Assembly: GCA_014529385.2 (NCBI GenBank)
Contig: CM043964.1
Span: 102,442,087 to 102,506,086 of the forward strand
Origin: Adiantum capillus-veneris
Taxonomy: Eukaryota > Streptophyta > Polypodiopsida > Polypodiales > Pteridaceae
Length of the DNA stretch: 64,000 nt
Reading direction: 5' to 3'
Part shown: in pieces, positions 1 through 12,145 of the stretch
Layout: every line of letters starts with the position of its first letter
Numbering within the stretch: the stretch's first letter is position 1
Translations under genes and position numbers: made by a program
Notes under the pieces: generated by a model
What the model saw: only the letters and a program-made list of their open reading frames with translations
Databases searched by the model: none
What the model was told of the DNA's origin: nothing

Positions 1-320
1 ACACCATTGCACTCTCTATCATGCCGCATGTATAGATTGCACTAAATCATCCAGCACATCGTATGCCGCAAGATCTTGCTAGCACCTTTAGCAAGTATTT
101 GTGGAGTGGCACGACATGTAGAACCTCTATGGAAACACACGTTGGGTGGTAGTGAAGTATCTTGGTGCACGCATCGATATCAACCGCCTCTGACCACCAT
201 AATGGAGTTCTCTCATGTTATAACTCAATACACTCTCTTGTTTTCTATACAATATGCATATTTGTGTGATTAGTGGGATTCATGGTCCATGACGGCAGGT
301 TGCTTGGTGTGATAATTTTG

Positions 321-362
<42 letters not shown>

Positions 363-462
363 CCTATCACCGCACCTCCCTCTTATCCTTCACTTTTACA
401 CGTGCATCAACTCACCCATGAGCGGATGGAGTCCATTACTTTTGGTTGTGTTTGGGTAAAAC
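1..462. repeat. Direct repeat, copy 1 (left end outside window)
   Basis: This segment matches 1251-1693 closely, from the shared 'gcactctcta.catgcc.catgtatag' start to 'tttggttgtgtttg', where the two copies diverge. It contains a (CT)n tract at 323-359 that is shorter in the second copy. The small open frames inside are not conserved between copies, so I do not call them genes. It could be one LTR of a non-autonomous element, but its left end is off the window. Confidence 0.75.
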
Positions 463-1250
463 AGTCAAATTATAGCCACCATCATTCACACACATGCACA
501 CTCTCATATGTACGCGCTTCACACCAGTGACTTCAATGAAATGACAAAAACCGTGTGATAATCAAAAAGGCATTCGACTATGATCACTACAAATGACACG
601 ACGCAAAGAAGTCTTGCCCGAGGAAAGCATCAAGTTATAGAAGCATCAATTAGGTGGGACATGCCTATATCTCATCAATTTTGAATGGAAACATCAACCC
701 TTGTACTCATCTTTTACTCTACACCTACGCCCCTCATAATTTATCTCTTCTTGTAATGAAAATAGGATCATTATATATATTTTTAATCTTGATTTGAAAT
801 CTAGGACAGGAGTGAGAGAAACAAAGCCATATTAAATAAGGTCTTGACTAAAGTTAGAGCCACTATCGCTATAAGTGATGGATTTATCTTCTCCAACGAG
901 AAACCATCCTCGATAAATTCATGTAAAAGCCCATCTCCCAAGCTAGCTATGACTAATGCATCTTGTAAAACCCCCATTCCTCTATCCATCCCCCTCCATC
1001 TCTCTCTTTCTCTACTATTTTCTCTCTATGGGCCTCTATCACAAGCATCATGTAGCAGATATGATCGACCCACGGTCACATGGTGTAGGTCACACCCCAA
1101 TAAAAATATGGTGTAGGTTACATTGTGTAGGTCACACCCCAATAAAAATATAGGAAATGCCACCCCCTCTCCCTATATAAGGAGAAGTTGCCATCACACA
1201 AAGACATCAATAAGCACACACACCATCATAATGTCAGCGCCAGCATATCA
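463..1250. other. Spacer between the direct repeats
   Basis: No coding potential is recognised. Two near-identical copies of 'tgtaggtcacaccccaat' followed by an A/T-rich tail lie at 1083-1109 and 1121-1148, just upstream of a TATA box. Confidence 0.6.
1171..1180 (+). promoter_or_regulatory. TATA box (CTATATAAGG)
   Basis: The 10-mer is a good match to a plant TATA box. It lies about 80 bp before the second copy of the direct repeat and after the duplicated 'tgtaggtcacacc' motif. That arrangement suits an LTR or gene promoter reading to the right. Transcription is an inference. Confidence 0.4.
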
Positions 1251-1693
1251 CACACCATAGCACTCTCTACCATGCCACATGTATAGATTGCACTAAAGCA
1301 TCCGGTGCACCATATGCTGCAAGATCTTGCTAGCACCATTGACGAGGATTTGTGGAGTGGCAGACTCGTAGAACCTCTATGGAAACACGCATTGGGTGGT
1401 AGTGAAGTATCTTGGCGCACACATCGGCATCAACCGCCTCTCACTACCATAATGGAATTCTCCCATGTTGTAACTCAATTCACCATCGTGTGCTCTATAC
1501 AATATGCATGCTTGTGTGATTATTGGGATTCATGGTCCATGATGGCGGGTTGCTTGGTGTGATCATTTTGGGTCTCTCTCTCTCTCTCTCTTCCCCTCTC
1601 ACCCCTCTCCCTCTTATCCTTCACTCTTACATGTGCATCAACTCACCCATGAGTGGATGGAGTCCGTTACCTTTGGTTGTGTTTGAGTGGGGG
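1251..1693. repeat. Direct repeat, copy 2
   Basis: Second copy of the segment at 1-462, offset by about 1250 bp. Differences are scattered substitutions and a shorter CT tract (1571-1591). Similarity stops after 'ggttgtgtttg'. Confidence 0.75.
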
Positions 1694-2175
1694 AGTGAAT
1701 ATTTTTATGCCCTCATGTGTAAGTGATGTGCATTGATGCTCACCATGTGTCCTAGTTGCATCCCAAGATAGGTGGTTCCCTCTATTGTTTGTCTTTTGTG
1801 ATGAGGCCATCATGCGTTAGCGTTGGTGTTGAGGCCACTGGGTCTATCTTGCAGAACCGCCTCTGAGCACATGCAAACACAAATGTGTGTGTTTGATTGT
1901 AAAATCCCATCATTTAGAATCATATACTGAGAGAACTTAAATACTGTTTGCACTTACCATGTTGTGTAAAGACCAAAGCAAAGTACAATTTTTTTGATAT
2001 AAAACTTATTTCAAGATACTTCGATACATGAAAAAGTAAGAGCTTTTAGCCGGAACTCCTAGTAGATGAAAGCGGGGATTTTACCTACCAACCAACCACA
2101 AGTACAATTAATTAAAATTAATTTTCACTAAATGGTTGACAGGTATATCAAGCAATCCCCACTGCTTGTTATCGT
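1694..2175. other. No feature recognised
   Basis: A/T-rich sequence with no long open frame and no recognised repeat boundary. Confidence 0.5.
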
Positions 2176-2700
2176 TGTCACACCCTGGACCCCAACCTTA
2201 CTCCTAGTTATATGTTATGTTCTGCTTGGCTTGTCTATGTAAGTAGGGTCGATTACGGTCTGTGAAAGTTTTTATAGGTTTACAGGGTTTGGAGATGGGG
2301 TCTCTAATTGCTACTGGCTTGGTTCGCTTTTTTACTTCATGGGCTGCCATGAGCTTGTCCCGAATCTGTTGTAGCTTAAATATATCTCGAGTGATGCTCA
2401 TCCTAGTTGTCTGTTTGTATCCCTGTTTGTCATCAATGGTTAAACTTATGAGTTGAGCATTCTTAGATACTATACTAGATGTTGCCTATAGACGGCTGGA
2501 TAATCACCATGTGGGAACGTGTTCTTAGACGATGGACAGAGAATTACTCAGTAATTACTAGAGTAATTACTACAATAAACCCGAAGTGTATAAATAGGGC
2601 CCATTACATTATTATCGGGTTGGCAATTGTTATCACTTGTATTAGCGCTTTGGGCTATACTTGTACTTGAGCATCAGTAGTAGCAGTATTGTCGGCTGTA

Positions 2701-2745
<45 letters not shown>

Positions 2746-2955
2746 GTCATATTCAATGTAATCTTGATCTGTAATCTCAATCATGGCATATATTTCAGTG
2801 ATACTTACTTCTCATCCAATCTTCTGAATCTGAATCTGAATCTGAACCTTATTCCAGTCTATAAGTCTGATTCTTATCAGTATCCATATTTCAGTCTAGT
2901 CTCTGAATTCTATCTAGTCTGCTATCTGAAATCTTCCCACACTAGTAGCTGAAAT
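2176..2955 (+). repeat. Putative 5' LTR of Ty3-A
   Basis: The segment starts TGTCACACCC, has a clear TATA box (TATAAATA, 2589-2596) and a (CT)n tract at 2705-2742, and immediately precedes gag. This is the layout of a U3-R-U5 LTR. I found no second copy downstream of the integrase and no standard primer-binding site, so both ends are guesses. Confidence 0.35.
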
Positions 2956-3173
2956 CCTTCAACACTGGAATTAGCTGTCTCAAGAGATCAGCTCCAATTC
3001 CATTTTGGCGATCACAGTGGCTCGAGCCGACGCTCGTTGACTGAAAGACTCTTCTCCCAGTTGAAGTTTTCAGCAATGGCATCAAAATCCAATCGTGACC
3101 GGAAATCTACCATTCGTGTGGACCCCATTACTGAGGAGTCAGGAAGAGACTCTGACCCCCCAAGCAAGAGAAA

Positions 3174-4661
3174 ATGACTGACACTGAGGCTCAGGAGGAG
3201 CATAGTCAGACTGATGAGGCGCAGGACTCACAGCACTCCAGTCATTCTCGACGCCGACGGGCAGAACGGGAAGCACGAAAGGCAAAGAATTCCAAGAGTT
3301 CTCAGTCTCGCCAGAGAGATGAGAATATCAAGGGCAGAAAGGGAAGTCACCGTACGTCTAGCAGACAAAACAGAGAAGATACTGATACTGAGACAGAGAC
3401 AGAGATTGATTGGGATGTTGACACTGACAATTGCAAGAAGGCTCCCAAGCGTCATTCTGAAGCCAAGAAGAGAAGTGGTGGGATCCGCAGTAATCGAAAT
3501 GATTACACAGCTTCCCTGAAGATTTCCTTTTCCATGTTCAAAGGAGGGAAAAAGGATGATCTAGATGTTCACATACAAGCTTTCGAGCAGTATGTTGAAC
3601 TAAAAAACATTGATGAAGATGATTGGGGGGAATATTTTCCACAAACCTTGAAGGAGGCAGCGAGGAAATGGTATTACCATTACCCTGCATGCCAGCTGAG
3701 ATCATATAACAAATTACTTAAGGCCTTCAAGTTGGAATATTCCGACAATCGAGGGGACGAGGATATTCTTTGTGAATTGGATCAGATAAAACAGAGGAAT
3801 TTGTCAGTCCGCAGCTATGTAGAAAAGATAAAAGAACTGACTAGGCAGTTGCAAGAACTGCCGTCTGAGAAGAGATTGAGGGCATGGTTTCTGAATGGGT
3901 TCAGAAGCAAGAAGCTTAGGGAACACGAAGTACCAGCCCCTACAAAAAAATTCAATGACCTAGTCCAAAGAACATTAAAATTGGAACAGCAGGCTAAGAA
4001 AGAGAAGAGCCACAAGAAGCGAAGGACCAGTAGCAGTAGCTCGGCTATTGAAGCTTCCGATTCCAGTGCAACATCCAGCAACTCCGAGAGCAGCTCCAAT
4101 GAACGAACAAAGGAGAAATCAAAGAAGGGATCATGGACCAGGAAGCTTGAAGAAATGGCTAGGCAGATTGTAGAAATCAGCCACACACGACAACCGATCC
4201 GAAAGATGGAGACTTGGTGTTCAAGATGTAAATCCAAGGACCACCTCTCCACTGAATGTCCACAATGTACCTACTGCAAGGCCTTTGGTCACCTATGGAA
4301 TAATTGTGGCATCAAAATTCACCATTTTAAGAAAGAAAGGATCTATCAGTGGTTGCCTACACTGAACCAGTGAAGGCAGAACCAATCAAAGTAGCTCAAG
4401 AGGAAAGACCAGGTACCAGTGGTACTGGTCAAGGACGTGGCAGATACCATGGGCAGAGGAAGAAGAAGAGGCAACTTCCAAACCAGGAGCATGAATTGCT
4501 ATACCTGTGGGAAGTATGGTCATTTTGTAGCCCAATGTCCAGATGCATCGGTAACGACTGCTACTGAGGTTAAGGCACCAGAGCCAGTCCCAGTCAGGGT
4601 GGTTACTAGGAGTAAGGGAGTGATTATTGAAGAGGCAAGAGCAGCGGGAACTAGCAACTAA
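3174..4661 (+). pseudogene. Ty3-A gag (capsid and nucleocapsid), broken near its end
   Basis: A 399-codon frame (3174-4373) starts with a charged Ser/Arg/Lys-rich region. A retrotransposon gag domain follows at about residues 120-275, with 'EAARKWYYHYP' and 'LKAFKLEYSD' as in the Retrotrans_gag family. Two CCHC knuckles lie near residues 347-378 (CSRCKSKDHLSTEC and CTYCKAFGHLWNNC). The frame stops at 4371, then changes frame twice, and a third knuckle (CYTCGKYGHFVAQC) appears within 4419-4661. Gag would form the intracellular particle and package the element RNA. The N-terminus is uncertain: the ATG at 3174 is simply the first in frame. Confidence 0.8.
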
Positions 4662-5985
4662 AATCATAGAGGATTTAGCTAAGAAGCTGCCAGAGCAGCC
4701 AGAAAGTTCCGAAGCTAGAGTCATTCAGAAGATACCAGCCCAATCGACTGATAAAGATCAGTCAGTACCGGCCATGATAGAGACCATGCTGGCTGTAGTA
4801 CAGGGACTAGCTGATGAAATGGGAGTGGATGGAAAGAGTAGAAGTACTGCTAAAGAAGAATGGTAGTGTGAAGACACCAGTTCTTCAAGCTCTGACAATC
4901 AGTCTGACCAAGAGCGAGAGGAAATTCATGTGAAAATTTGTGATAGAATCCAGAAGCTGACTGTAGAGCTGGAGGATATAAGAAAGACCTTGCCTGAGGT
5001 GGCCAACTTTATCAGACAACGTAGGAAGACTGAGGCAGAGGCCAGAACAGTGGACCTGACGACTCTTCGAGATGATGAAGTTCCACTTATTCAGGTAGAC
5101 TACAAGGTCAAGAAGCAGTGGGAACCTCTCTCAAGCGTCATAGTGGATGGAGGAGCAAGAGTCAACATAATGGGAGCCCATCTTCAACAAAGAATGGGTA
5201 TCACTAACATGAAACCAGCAACATTCAAAGTAAGAATGGCAGATCATCGAGTCGTACAGGCGACGGGCATGATTGAACACATGTAGATACGAGTTGGGAG
5301 GGAGAAATTCAAAACCAGTTTCCTAGTCTTGGATGTGCAAGGAGCATATGGAATGCTACTAGGCCGCCCATGGTTAAGAACAGCACATGCTGTCCATGAT
5401 TACGCAAACCAAACTTTGACCATAGAAGGGGCCAGTGGCAGAATCAAAATCCAGACCAACAACACCAGAAGTTGGAAAAAGGAACTAAGGCCGAAGGAGT
5501 TGTGTCAGAAATACAGAGCCAAGAAAATTGAGCGAATGCTAGCAGCTATGAACATATTTCTTTTGGCAGAAATTGATTTGAATGCAGTCCTTCTAAACAA
5601 AGAGCAAGCTAACAAGCAGAAGAGACAATTCCCTGATCAGTTTACTGAAGTCAATGCAGAGGAAAGAACAGTTCAGCTAACTGGAAGAATGGAGGAACCA
5701 GCTGATACTGGTGTAATGGAAGAACCAGTATGTTCTGAAGAGTACCAACTGGATCAGAATAATGATTCAGAAATGAATGGACCTTCTTGGGACTACGCTG
5801 AAGAATTGACCAACCGAAAAGGAGGTGGACCAAACTGGTTGCTTCCAGACGATCAGGAAGTAGAGGAGTGGAACCTGGGATCAGAGGAAAATCCCAAAAT
5901 GATCAAAGTCAACAAGCACCTCAAACCGGCAATGAAGGAAAAGGCACGAAAAATGTTCCAGAACTATAAAGATGTGTTTGACTAG
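4627..5985 (+). pseudogene. Ty3-A protease region
   Basis: One frame runs through three in-frame stops (4864, 5284 and 5983). The protease active-site segment is 'IVDGGARVNIMG' (about 5140-5175). Its Asp-Gly-Gly replaces the more usual Asp-Thr/Ser-Gly, a variant common in plant Ty3 proteases. The second conserved block, 'GMLLGRPWLRTAHAV', lies at about 5350-5395. The domain would cleave the Gag-Pol polyprotein. A linker of about 150 residues follows to the RT. The stop at 5983 falls where related elements often have Trp, consistent with a G-to-A change; that reading is an inference. Confidence 0.75.
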
Positions 5986-6826
5986 GAACATAAAGATTTG
6001 AAGGGAGTAGATCCTGAAGTCTGTCAGCATCGAATACCACTGAAACCGGATGCTAGGCCAGTCAGATTGCAAAGATACCGGATGAACGCCAACTATGCAA
6101 AGAAGGTCAAGGAGGAGATTGATAATCTTCTCAAGGCTAGGTTCTACGGAAGTAGCAAGCAGTGATTGGTTATTTACCATAGTCGTCGTTCCTAAGAAGA
6201 ATGGGAAATTAAGAGTTTGTGTCGACTATAGCAAACTAAATGCCCAGACCATTAAGGATCCATTTCCCTTACCTTTTACTGATATGTTGCTTGATGAGAT
6301 CGCAGGATATGAGATGTATAGCTTCATGGATGGTTATAGCGGCTATAACCAGTTACAGATTGCTCCTGAAGATAGGGCCAAGACCACTTTCATCACTGAG
6401 TGGGGAGCATTCATGTATCTGGTGATGCCTTTTGGCCTGTGCAATGCACCAGCTACCTTTCAGCGGTGTATGATGGAGATGTTTACTGAATTTCTTCATC
6501 GGTTCCTCGCTATTTTCATGGATGACTTCACTGTCTATTCAAATGAGGAACAACACCTTCTATTCCTAGAGATGGTTTTTAAACGCTGTCAGGAGAAAAG
6601 GATTTGTTTGAATCCATTCAAATCTGTATTTCTGGTCTGGAAGGGGCAGCTACTGGGACATGTGGTTTCCCGCAATGGAATAGAAATGGCCAATGAAAAA
6701 ATACAGTGTGTCCAGCAAGCTAAAGCACCTAGAACTGCTTCAGAATTGAGTTCTTTCTTGGGGTATGTAAATTTCTATAGAAGATTTGTACACAAGTTTG
6801 CTTCTCCAAGCAGTACCACTATATGA
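5986..6826 (+). pseudogene. Ty3-A reverse transcriptase
   Basis: After the stop at 5983 the frame continues and then shifts near 6150 into a 243-codon frame (6095-6826). That frame holds the RT fingers and palm: 'VVVPKKNGKLRVCVDYSKLN', 'PFPLPFTDMLLDEI', 'FMDGYSGYNQLQIAPEDR' and 'MPFGLCNAPATFQRCM'. The catalytic FMDD is intact at residues 142-145 (6515-6526). 'LGHVVSRNGIEM' and 'SFLGYVNFYRRFVHKFA' mark the connection to RNase H. A further frame change near 6810 separates it from the RNase H-integrase frame. Confidence 0.85.
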
Positions 6827-9056
6827 GCTTACAAAGAAGACTAGTAAGTTCAACTGGACTGCTGAGTGTGAGGAGAGTTTTCAGAATGTGAAAAAAGCCA
6901 TTACCAGTAAACCAGCAGTCTTTAGGCAGCCGAATTGGGATATTATTTTTCATGTACATGTAGATGCTTCAGGATTGGCAATGGGGGCAATATTAGCTCA
7001 GCCAGATGGCAGAACAGACTATCCGGTCTATTTTGCTAGCCGAAGATTCAGTCAGGCTGAACAAGGCTATACGACTACTGAAAGAGAAGCCCTCGAAATG
7101 GTTTTTAGCGCTACGAAGTTCAGGCATTATCTATTGGGGAAGTTATTCCATTTTTATGTGGATCATCAAGCTCTTCTGTTTCTGATTAACAAAGTTATTA
7201 TTCAAGGCAAGCTGATAAGATGGATGATGTTCCTTATGGAATTTGAATTCAGAATTTTCCATAAGCCTAGCCGAAACCACTATGGAGCTGACTTTCTTTC
7301 CAGAAGTACGGGGGGATATTCAGAATCACATCTGAGAGATGAGCCAGTGGATGCTGATTTATTTCAGTTAGAAGTAGAAGAATCAGTGGATCCTGAATGG
7401 TGTGATATTTATCAATTCCTTTCCCAAGGTACCTTTCCAGAGGATTGGAAACAGAATCAGAAGAAAGATCTAATCATAAAAAGCCTGAAATTTACCATCA
7501 TCGGAGGAGTACTTTATCGACTAGGTGTGGATGGTATACTTCGAAGATGTGTCCCTATGGAAGGAAGAATGCAAGTTATTTCAGAAGCGCATAATGGCGA
7601 GTCTGGTGGACACTTTTCCAACGAAGTGACCTACAAGAAGATCCTGCAAGCAGGTCCGTGGTGGCAAACACTGATTGATGATGTCATAAGTTTTTGTAAA
7701 ACTTGTGACATATGCCAAAGAATGGGCCGACCAACAGCTGCAGACATGACTCCCTTAATGCCAATACAACCATTGGGAGTATTCATGAAATGGGGACTGG
7801 ATTTTATGGGACCTTTTAAGAAGGTGACTCCTAGGAAGAACAAGTATATCGTGATGGCTACTTGTTATGTTACCAAGTGGGTTGAAGCCAAGGCTCTTCC
7901 TGACAACACAACCAAGTCAACTGCAAGGTTTTTGTTTGAGAATATTGTTTGTCGATATGGATGTCCAATAGAAATTGTGACAGATCAAGGAACACATTTT
8001 ATCAATGATATTATGGAAATCCTATTGGATATACTTTCAGTCAAGCATCGGAAATCTACCCCTTACTATCCTAGATGCAATGGACAGGCTGAAAGTAGCA
8101 AAAAGACAATAAAGACTATTCTCACTAAGGTGGTGCAAAAGAAACCAGACCAATGGGACTTGAAGCTTCAGACTGCTCTATGGGATTATACGACAGCTTA
8201 TAAGGTAACTACTGGAATGACACCATTCAGAATGGTGTATGGTACTGAAGTTGTGGTTCCCATGGAGTTTGTAATCCCCAGTCTGAGAATGGCTGTGAAG
8301 TATGGATTAGACTTCAACCATAATCTTAAGAAAAGGCTGGATGAACTGATGCAGTTAGATGAACTCAGGAAAAGGGCTATATTGGAACAAGAAATTGTTC
8401 AACAACGAAGGAAGCACTGGCATGATCGCCGAATTAAAGTTCAAGAATTCCAGAAAGGAGACTTAGTGCTTCTATATCAATCTAGATTGGGTCCAAAGCA
8501 GCCGAATTTGAAGATTGCCTGGGCAAGACCTTTTGAGGTTGATTGGGTCTTCTCCAATGGCACAGTCAGATTGAAAGAATTATCTGGACTAATGTTATCG
8601 GGAGTGTATAATGGAGCAAAGATCAAGCTCTATTATTCAGAGACCATAGAAACTGGGTTAGAACAAGGAACTAAGGAACTAGAGGTTGTTGATCAAGAGA
8701 TACCGGAATCAGATATTTTTGGACTTTTTCATGTGCAACCAGTTCCAGTTTCAGAACCAATACCAGAAGGACCAGATCAGTCTGATCTTAGAATCAGTAC
8801 CAGTATGGTTGCACCAGACTGGGAATCAGTTCAGTACCAGTATGGACACACCTTCCAAATTTTAAGTGTCCAACGGTCAAATGGCACGCCAATGATAATT
8901 ATTACAAGGATGGGTCACAGTCTTGACCAATGCATGTCTGCCACGACAGCAATGGCGCACACAAGTCTAGGAGCGGCGAGTGGTGGAGCTTTTATGGCGC
9001 GAACACGTATAACAGTCAGGAGAGTTAGCATTTTTCCCCATAAATCTCTTGCATGA
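6786..9056 (+). pseudogene. Ty3-A RNase H and integrase (756-codon open frame)
   Basis: This is the longest uninterrupted frame in the window. RNase H covers about residues 50-175 ('HVDASGLAMGAILAQ', Asp60; 'TTEREALEMVF'; 'VDHQALLFL'). The integrase zinc finger has His near 268 and 277 and Cys at 304 and 307 (CKTCDICQ). The catalytic core shows Asp339 (GLDFMG), Asp400 (VTDQGTHF) and Glu436 (GQAESS), a D-x60-D-x35-E spacing. A GARPFEV-like C-terminal segment (residues 575-620) follows, with a Pro/Glu/Ser-rich tail and no chromodomain. The first 8-10 codons are out of the original frame, so the ATG at 6786 is not a real start. Confidence 0.85.
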
Positions 9057-9385
9057 TGCTTTCCTCCTGTCAACCATTCGCCGTCGCCGAGCTCCGAGGT
9101 TTCTTCACTACAGCCGCAAACTTCGACTTCTAACGAGACAGCTGACTGTCAGACAGTCAGACAGTCTTACCAGCGACACCAGGAAACGGCTTTGACACAA
9201 GTAGGTCATCTTCTCCTTCGCCTGTCTCATCATCGTCGACCTCACAGTGTATGGGTAGAAGGAAACGCTCAGAGAAGATGCAGGAAACTCTTGAATAAAG
9301 CCAGGCTATAGTTGTTGAGGCAAAGGCAAGCCTTCCCGTTCTTCCATACAGTAAAATCCAACGATATGTCTTTACTGATCATGCA
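9057..9385 (+). other. Spacer after Ty3-A integrase
   Basis: Noncoding as far as I can see. It holds a short internal repeat of 'gacagtcagacagtc' around 9140-9165. Confidence 0.5.
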
Positions 9386-9907
9386 ATGATTCTGATACAA
9401 CTCTGGGATCTGCGAGTTGTGTTGCAAGCTACAAGGATTGCTTTTGATGTAGATATCATTAAGCAAGTTCTTGATTCCTTTGATGTTGAAACTAGCAGTG
9501 CTATGGTAAATAGTAGAAAGGTGTCAGTGACACCAGAAGCCATTGCATTTGCATTTCGGATGCCTAATGAGCCCAAACCGTCTATGGCAACTGTGCAGCA
9601 AATAAGCATCGCTCTGAAGGAGGATGAAGCGGCTAGAAAGAAGCGCAAGGCAAGTGCTCAAGGAGTTCCAGTAGCAAGACTGGAAGCCTCCGCTGCTTAC
9701 AGGTTTGTAGCTGAAGCAGTCAGCCTAAAGAACAACCCAACGTATGTGTCAGAAAAATTATTTGCTATGCTGTTAGCCAAGGTACTGGATCCACAAGTCC
9801 ATATCAACCTTTGTCAAATACTCTCGCATAATGTACTCCAACAGACTGCCAAGCTGAAATCTCAAACTGTTTTCAAGGAATGGTATGTCTGGCAATTCCT
9901 GTATTAG
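9386..9907 (+). pseudogene. Extra 3' ORF of Ty3-A, unknown function
   Basis: A 173-codon open frame lies 330 bp after the integrase on the same strand. Residues 26-52 ('FDVETSSAMVNSRKVSVTPE' and on to 'AIAFAFRMP') have the cadence of the plant-transposon-associated domain (PF20167-like), in which a 'RGk.v..spe.I...lg.p' core recurs. That match is from memory and weak. The frame probably began upstream, since similar sequence reads back to about 9330. It stops at 9905. A possible remnant continues to about 10050 with acidic Ser/Asp/Glu codons. It could also be a captured host fragment. Confidence 0.35.
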
Positions 9908-10060
9908 GCCACTGTTGCAGATGTTAATGAGCAGGTAAAGCAGGCTTGGAGTGAGCAGCCCATTTCTGAACCAAAGAAGATTGAAATGTCCTCAGACGAC
10001 GAGGAAACAAACAGTCAAATAGTTTCCAATGACCTGAAAAGGAAAGCCACTAAAATAAGA

Positions 10061-10713
10061 AGCCCCCTTTTTAATAGTTGCAATTCCCTGCACACTTCTT
10101 TTGCTTACAGAAAGCTCATTCTTGGAGTTTTTTTGTGACCTCTCATCTTCGAGAGCTTGTAACTCTTTCATTCTTTATCAGTTTAGAGCATATGGATACT
10201 CTACAGACACCTACTCAAGCCAAGTTACACCATTATGCTCTCAAAATTTTCTAATTCCAAGTGTGTCTCTCATTAGAAGGGTTTTTCATAAATCTTTTGA
10301 GGTGTTAATCACATGTGATTTCGGTGTTGTCATGGTGTTCCTTTCCAACTGTGTTGTGTGTGCAAGGCTATAGAGGCACTTGTTTTTCTTACCGTTTGCA
10401 CGCTATCATCGCTTTGGTGCCCCCACGAAGGAGCAAGCGCTCCTATGCTCCAATTCCTGTGAAAGATGTTTATTTTTGCAGGCAATGAATGTAAAAGGGA
10501 TGTGGGTCCTTATGGACAACCGCCTATGTATGTGCAAATTGTGGAAAACACTTGAGGCGGTCGTATAATTGGATTGCAGCCTTTGGAGGGTCGTGAGGTT
10601 TTGTGAAGCCAAACACTAGGGGCCGGGTTACCCAGTGTGAGGTGGATTAGGTACTGGACCGATCCTTCGACATCCCTTGAGTTTTCGACGTCATATGTAA
10701 GTGTTGTTGTGGC
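10061..10713 (+). other. Leader or degenerate LTR upstream of Ty3-B gag
   Basis: T-rich sequence with no recognisable gene. A 'TTTGGTGCCCCCACG' string at about 10411-10426 resembles the primer-binding region of Athila/Tat elements, but no LTR end CA precedes it. It does not match 16096-16340, so an LTR pair cannot be shown. Confidence 0.3.
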
Positions 10714-10720
10714 AATCAAA

Positions 10721-12087
10721 CATGGCAGACGAGTTCCCACAGTTTCATGGATTGCCTAATGAGAATGTATAGACTTTTATTGAAAAGTTGGAAGTCAATT
10801 GCTTACTGTGGAATATACTAGACCAAGCTATATTGTTGCGGCTGCTGCAATATAGTTTACAGGATGAGGCAAAAGTTTGGTTACACAATTATGAGGAGGT
10901 GGTGCAGGCACAAACTCCAGGGGTGGTTTTGGACTACAGTCATGTGAAGCAAGATTTCCTGGCACAATATAAATCCGTTGAAGTACTTGATGAAGTTTGG
11001 CATGAAATTCTGTGGTACACTCAAAGGGCTAATTAAAGTGTGATGATTTTGTCATTCAGTTCACCCGTTTATGGGATAAATGGGTCAGTGCTTTGGCAAA
11101 TGAGATCCCTCCATCCATGTTAAAGAAGGATCATTTTGTGGAAAACTTAAAAGAAAGTTTGAAGTTTAAAGTTGAGCTAAAAAGGCCCACCACCTTTGAG
11201 GAGGCAGTTGCTATCACTAGAGAGAAAGAATGGAAGGCTCAAAGACTCTATGAGTATGGAAAAGTGGTCCCTATGCAAAATAATGGTGGCCAAAAGGAGG
11301 AGAATCAGGCACAAGCTGGAGCTCAACCTACTCAAAGGGTTGCTAATACTGAATAGTTACAATAAAATATGCAAGACTTGATGACCATGATGCAGGAATT
11401 GCGACTTAGTGTTCTTGGAGGTGGAGGTGCTAATACTGAACAGTTACAACAAAGTATGCAAGACATGATGACCATGATGTAGGAATTGCGATTAAGTGTT
11501 CTTGGAGGTGGAGGTGGTCGTGGTCATGGACGTGGTAGAGAAATGGCGCAGGCATGTGAAGCTCAGCCTAATGTGAATGCTGGTCATGAACAAGGCGGTT
11601 TTGAGCCGCAGAGGAGGTTCATCCCTACGTGTTATAATTGTGGTGAACTTGATCATATCAACACTTATTGTTCAAAGCCAACAAGGATGGGAGGTGATAT
11701 GTTTCCACTTACTCAGCAGATTCCTAACAGGGCTAATGATTATACATTGGATATATGGGGGGATCAAGGTGCTGAACAGGAAAATCAGGCCTCACCCTCT
11801 GGTATGTGGGTATTGTGCGGGTTGAAAAGAAAGAAGCACATAAGTTGCCTGTAGGCAAAAGAGAGAGGGAATTCTATGCCGCACCAGGTCCTAGCAAGAA
11901 GAAAGGGAAAGAGAAAGAGGGTGAAGATGCAAAATCCAAGAGGAAGAGAAGACCACGTAGAGGATTTGAAGTGGCAGATTTACCTTTGGAAGAAGGCCGA
12001 ACAACTTACAGTTTTAAAGGAAGACCTGATTGGGAGGAAAGTAGATTGTACTTTTGGACATTTGATGAATATGGTGCCCAACCTTAA
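10721..12087 (+). pseudogene. Ty3-B gag region
   Basis: Coding begins at the ATG at 10721 ('MADEFPQFHGLPNENV'), is interrupted at once by a stop (10768-10770), and continues at 10788-11036 with 'LLQYSLQDEAKVWLHNY' and 'DYSHVKQDFLAQY', typical of gag. A second frame, 11093-11356, holds the end of the capsid ('LKKDHFVENLKESLKFKVEL'). A CCHC knuckle (CYNCGELDHINTYC) lies at about 11631-11672, preceded by a Gly-Arg-rich stretch. Lys/Arg/Glu-rich codons lead towards the protease. An imperfect repeat of about 100 bp ('gctaatactgaa.agttacaa') occurs at 11341-11410 and 11430-11500. Confidence 0.7.
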
Positions 12088-12145
12088 AAGATAGTGGAAG
12101 TCATTAGTAAATCCAAACAAAGAGCCAAAGCATGGACAAGTCAGA

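Larger units (their letters stand above)
2176..10060 (+). mobile_element. Ty3-A: decayed Ty3/gypsy LTR retrotransposon
   Basis: Gag (three CCHC knuckles), aspartic protease, RT, RNase H and integrase occur in the Ty3 order on one strand over about 6 kb, followed by an extra ORF. Each part is recognisable, but the reading frame is broken by several stops and at least four frame changes, so it cannot encode a complete polyprotein. No chromodomain is seen after the integrase. The right boundary is set where recognisable sequence ends before Ty3-B and is approximate. Confidence 0.8.

Noticed and set aside
10411-10426. Primer-binding site for Ty3-B
   Set aside because: The resemblance covers only about nine bases and no LTR terminus adjoins it.
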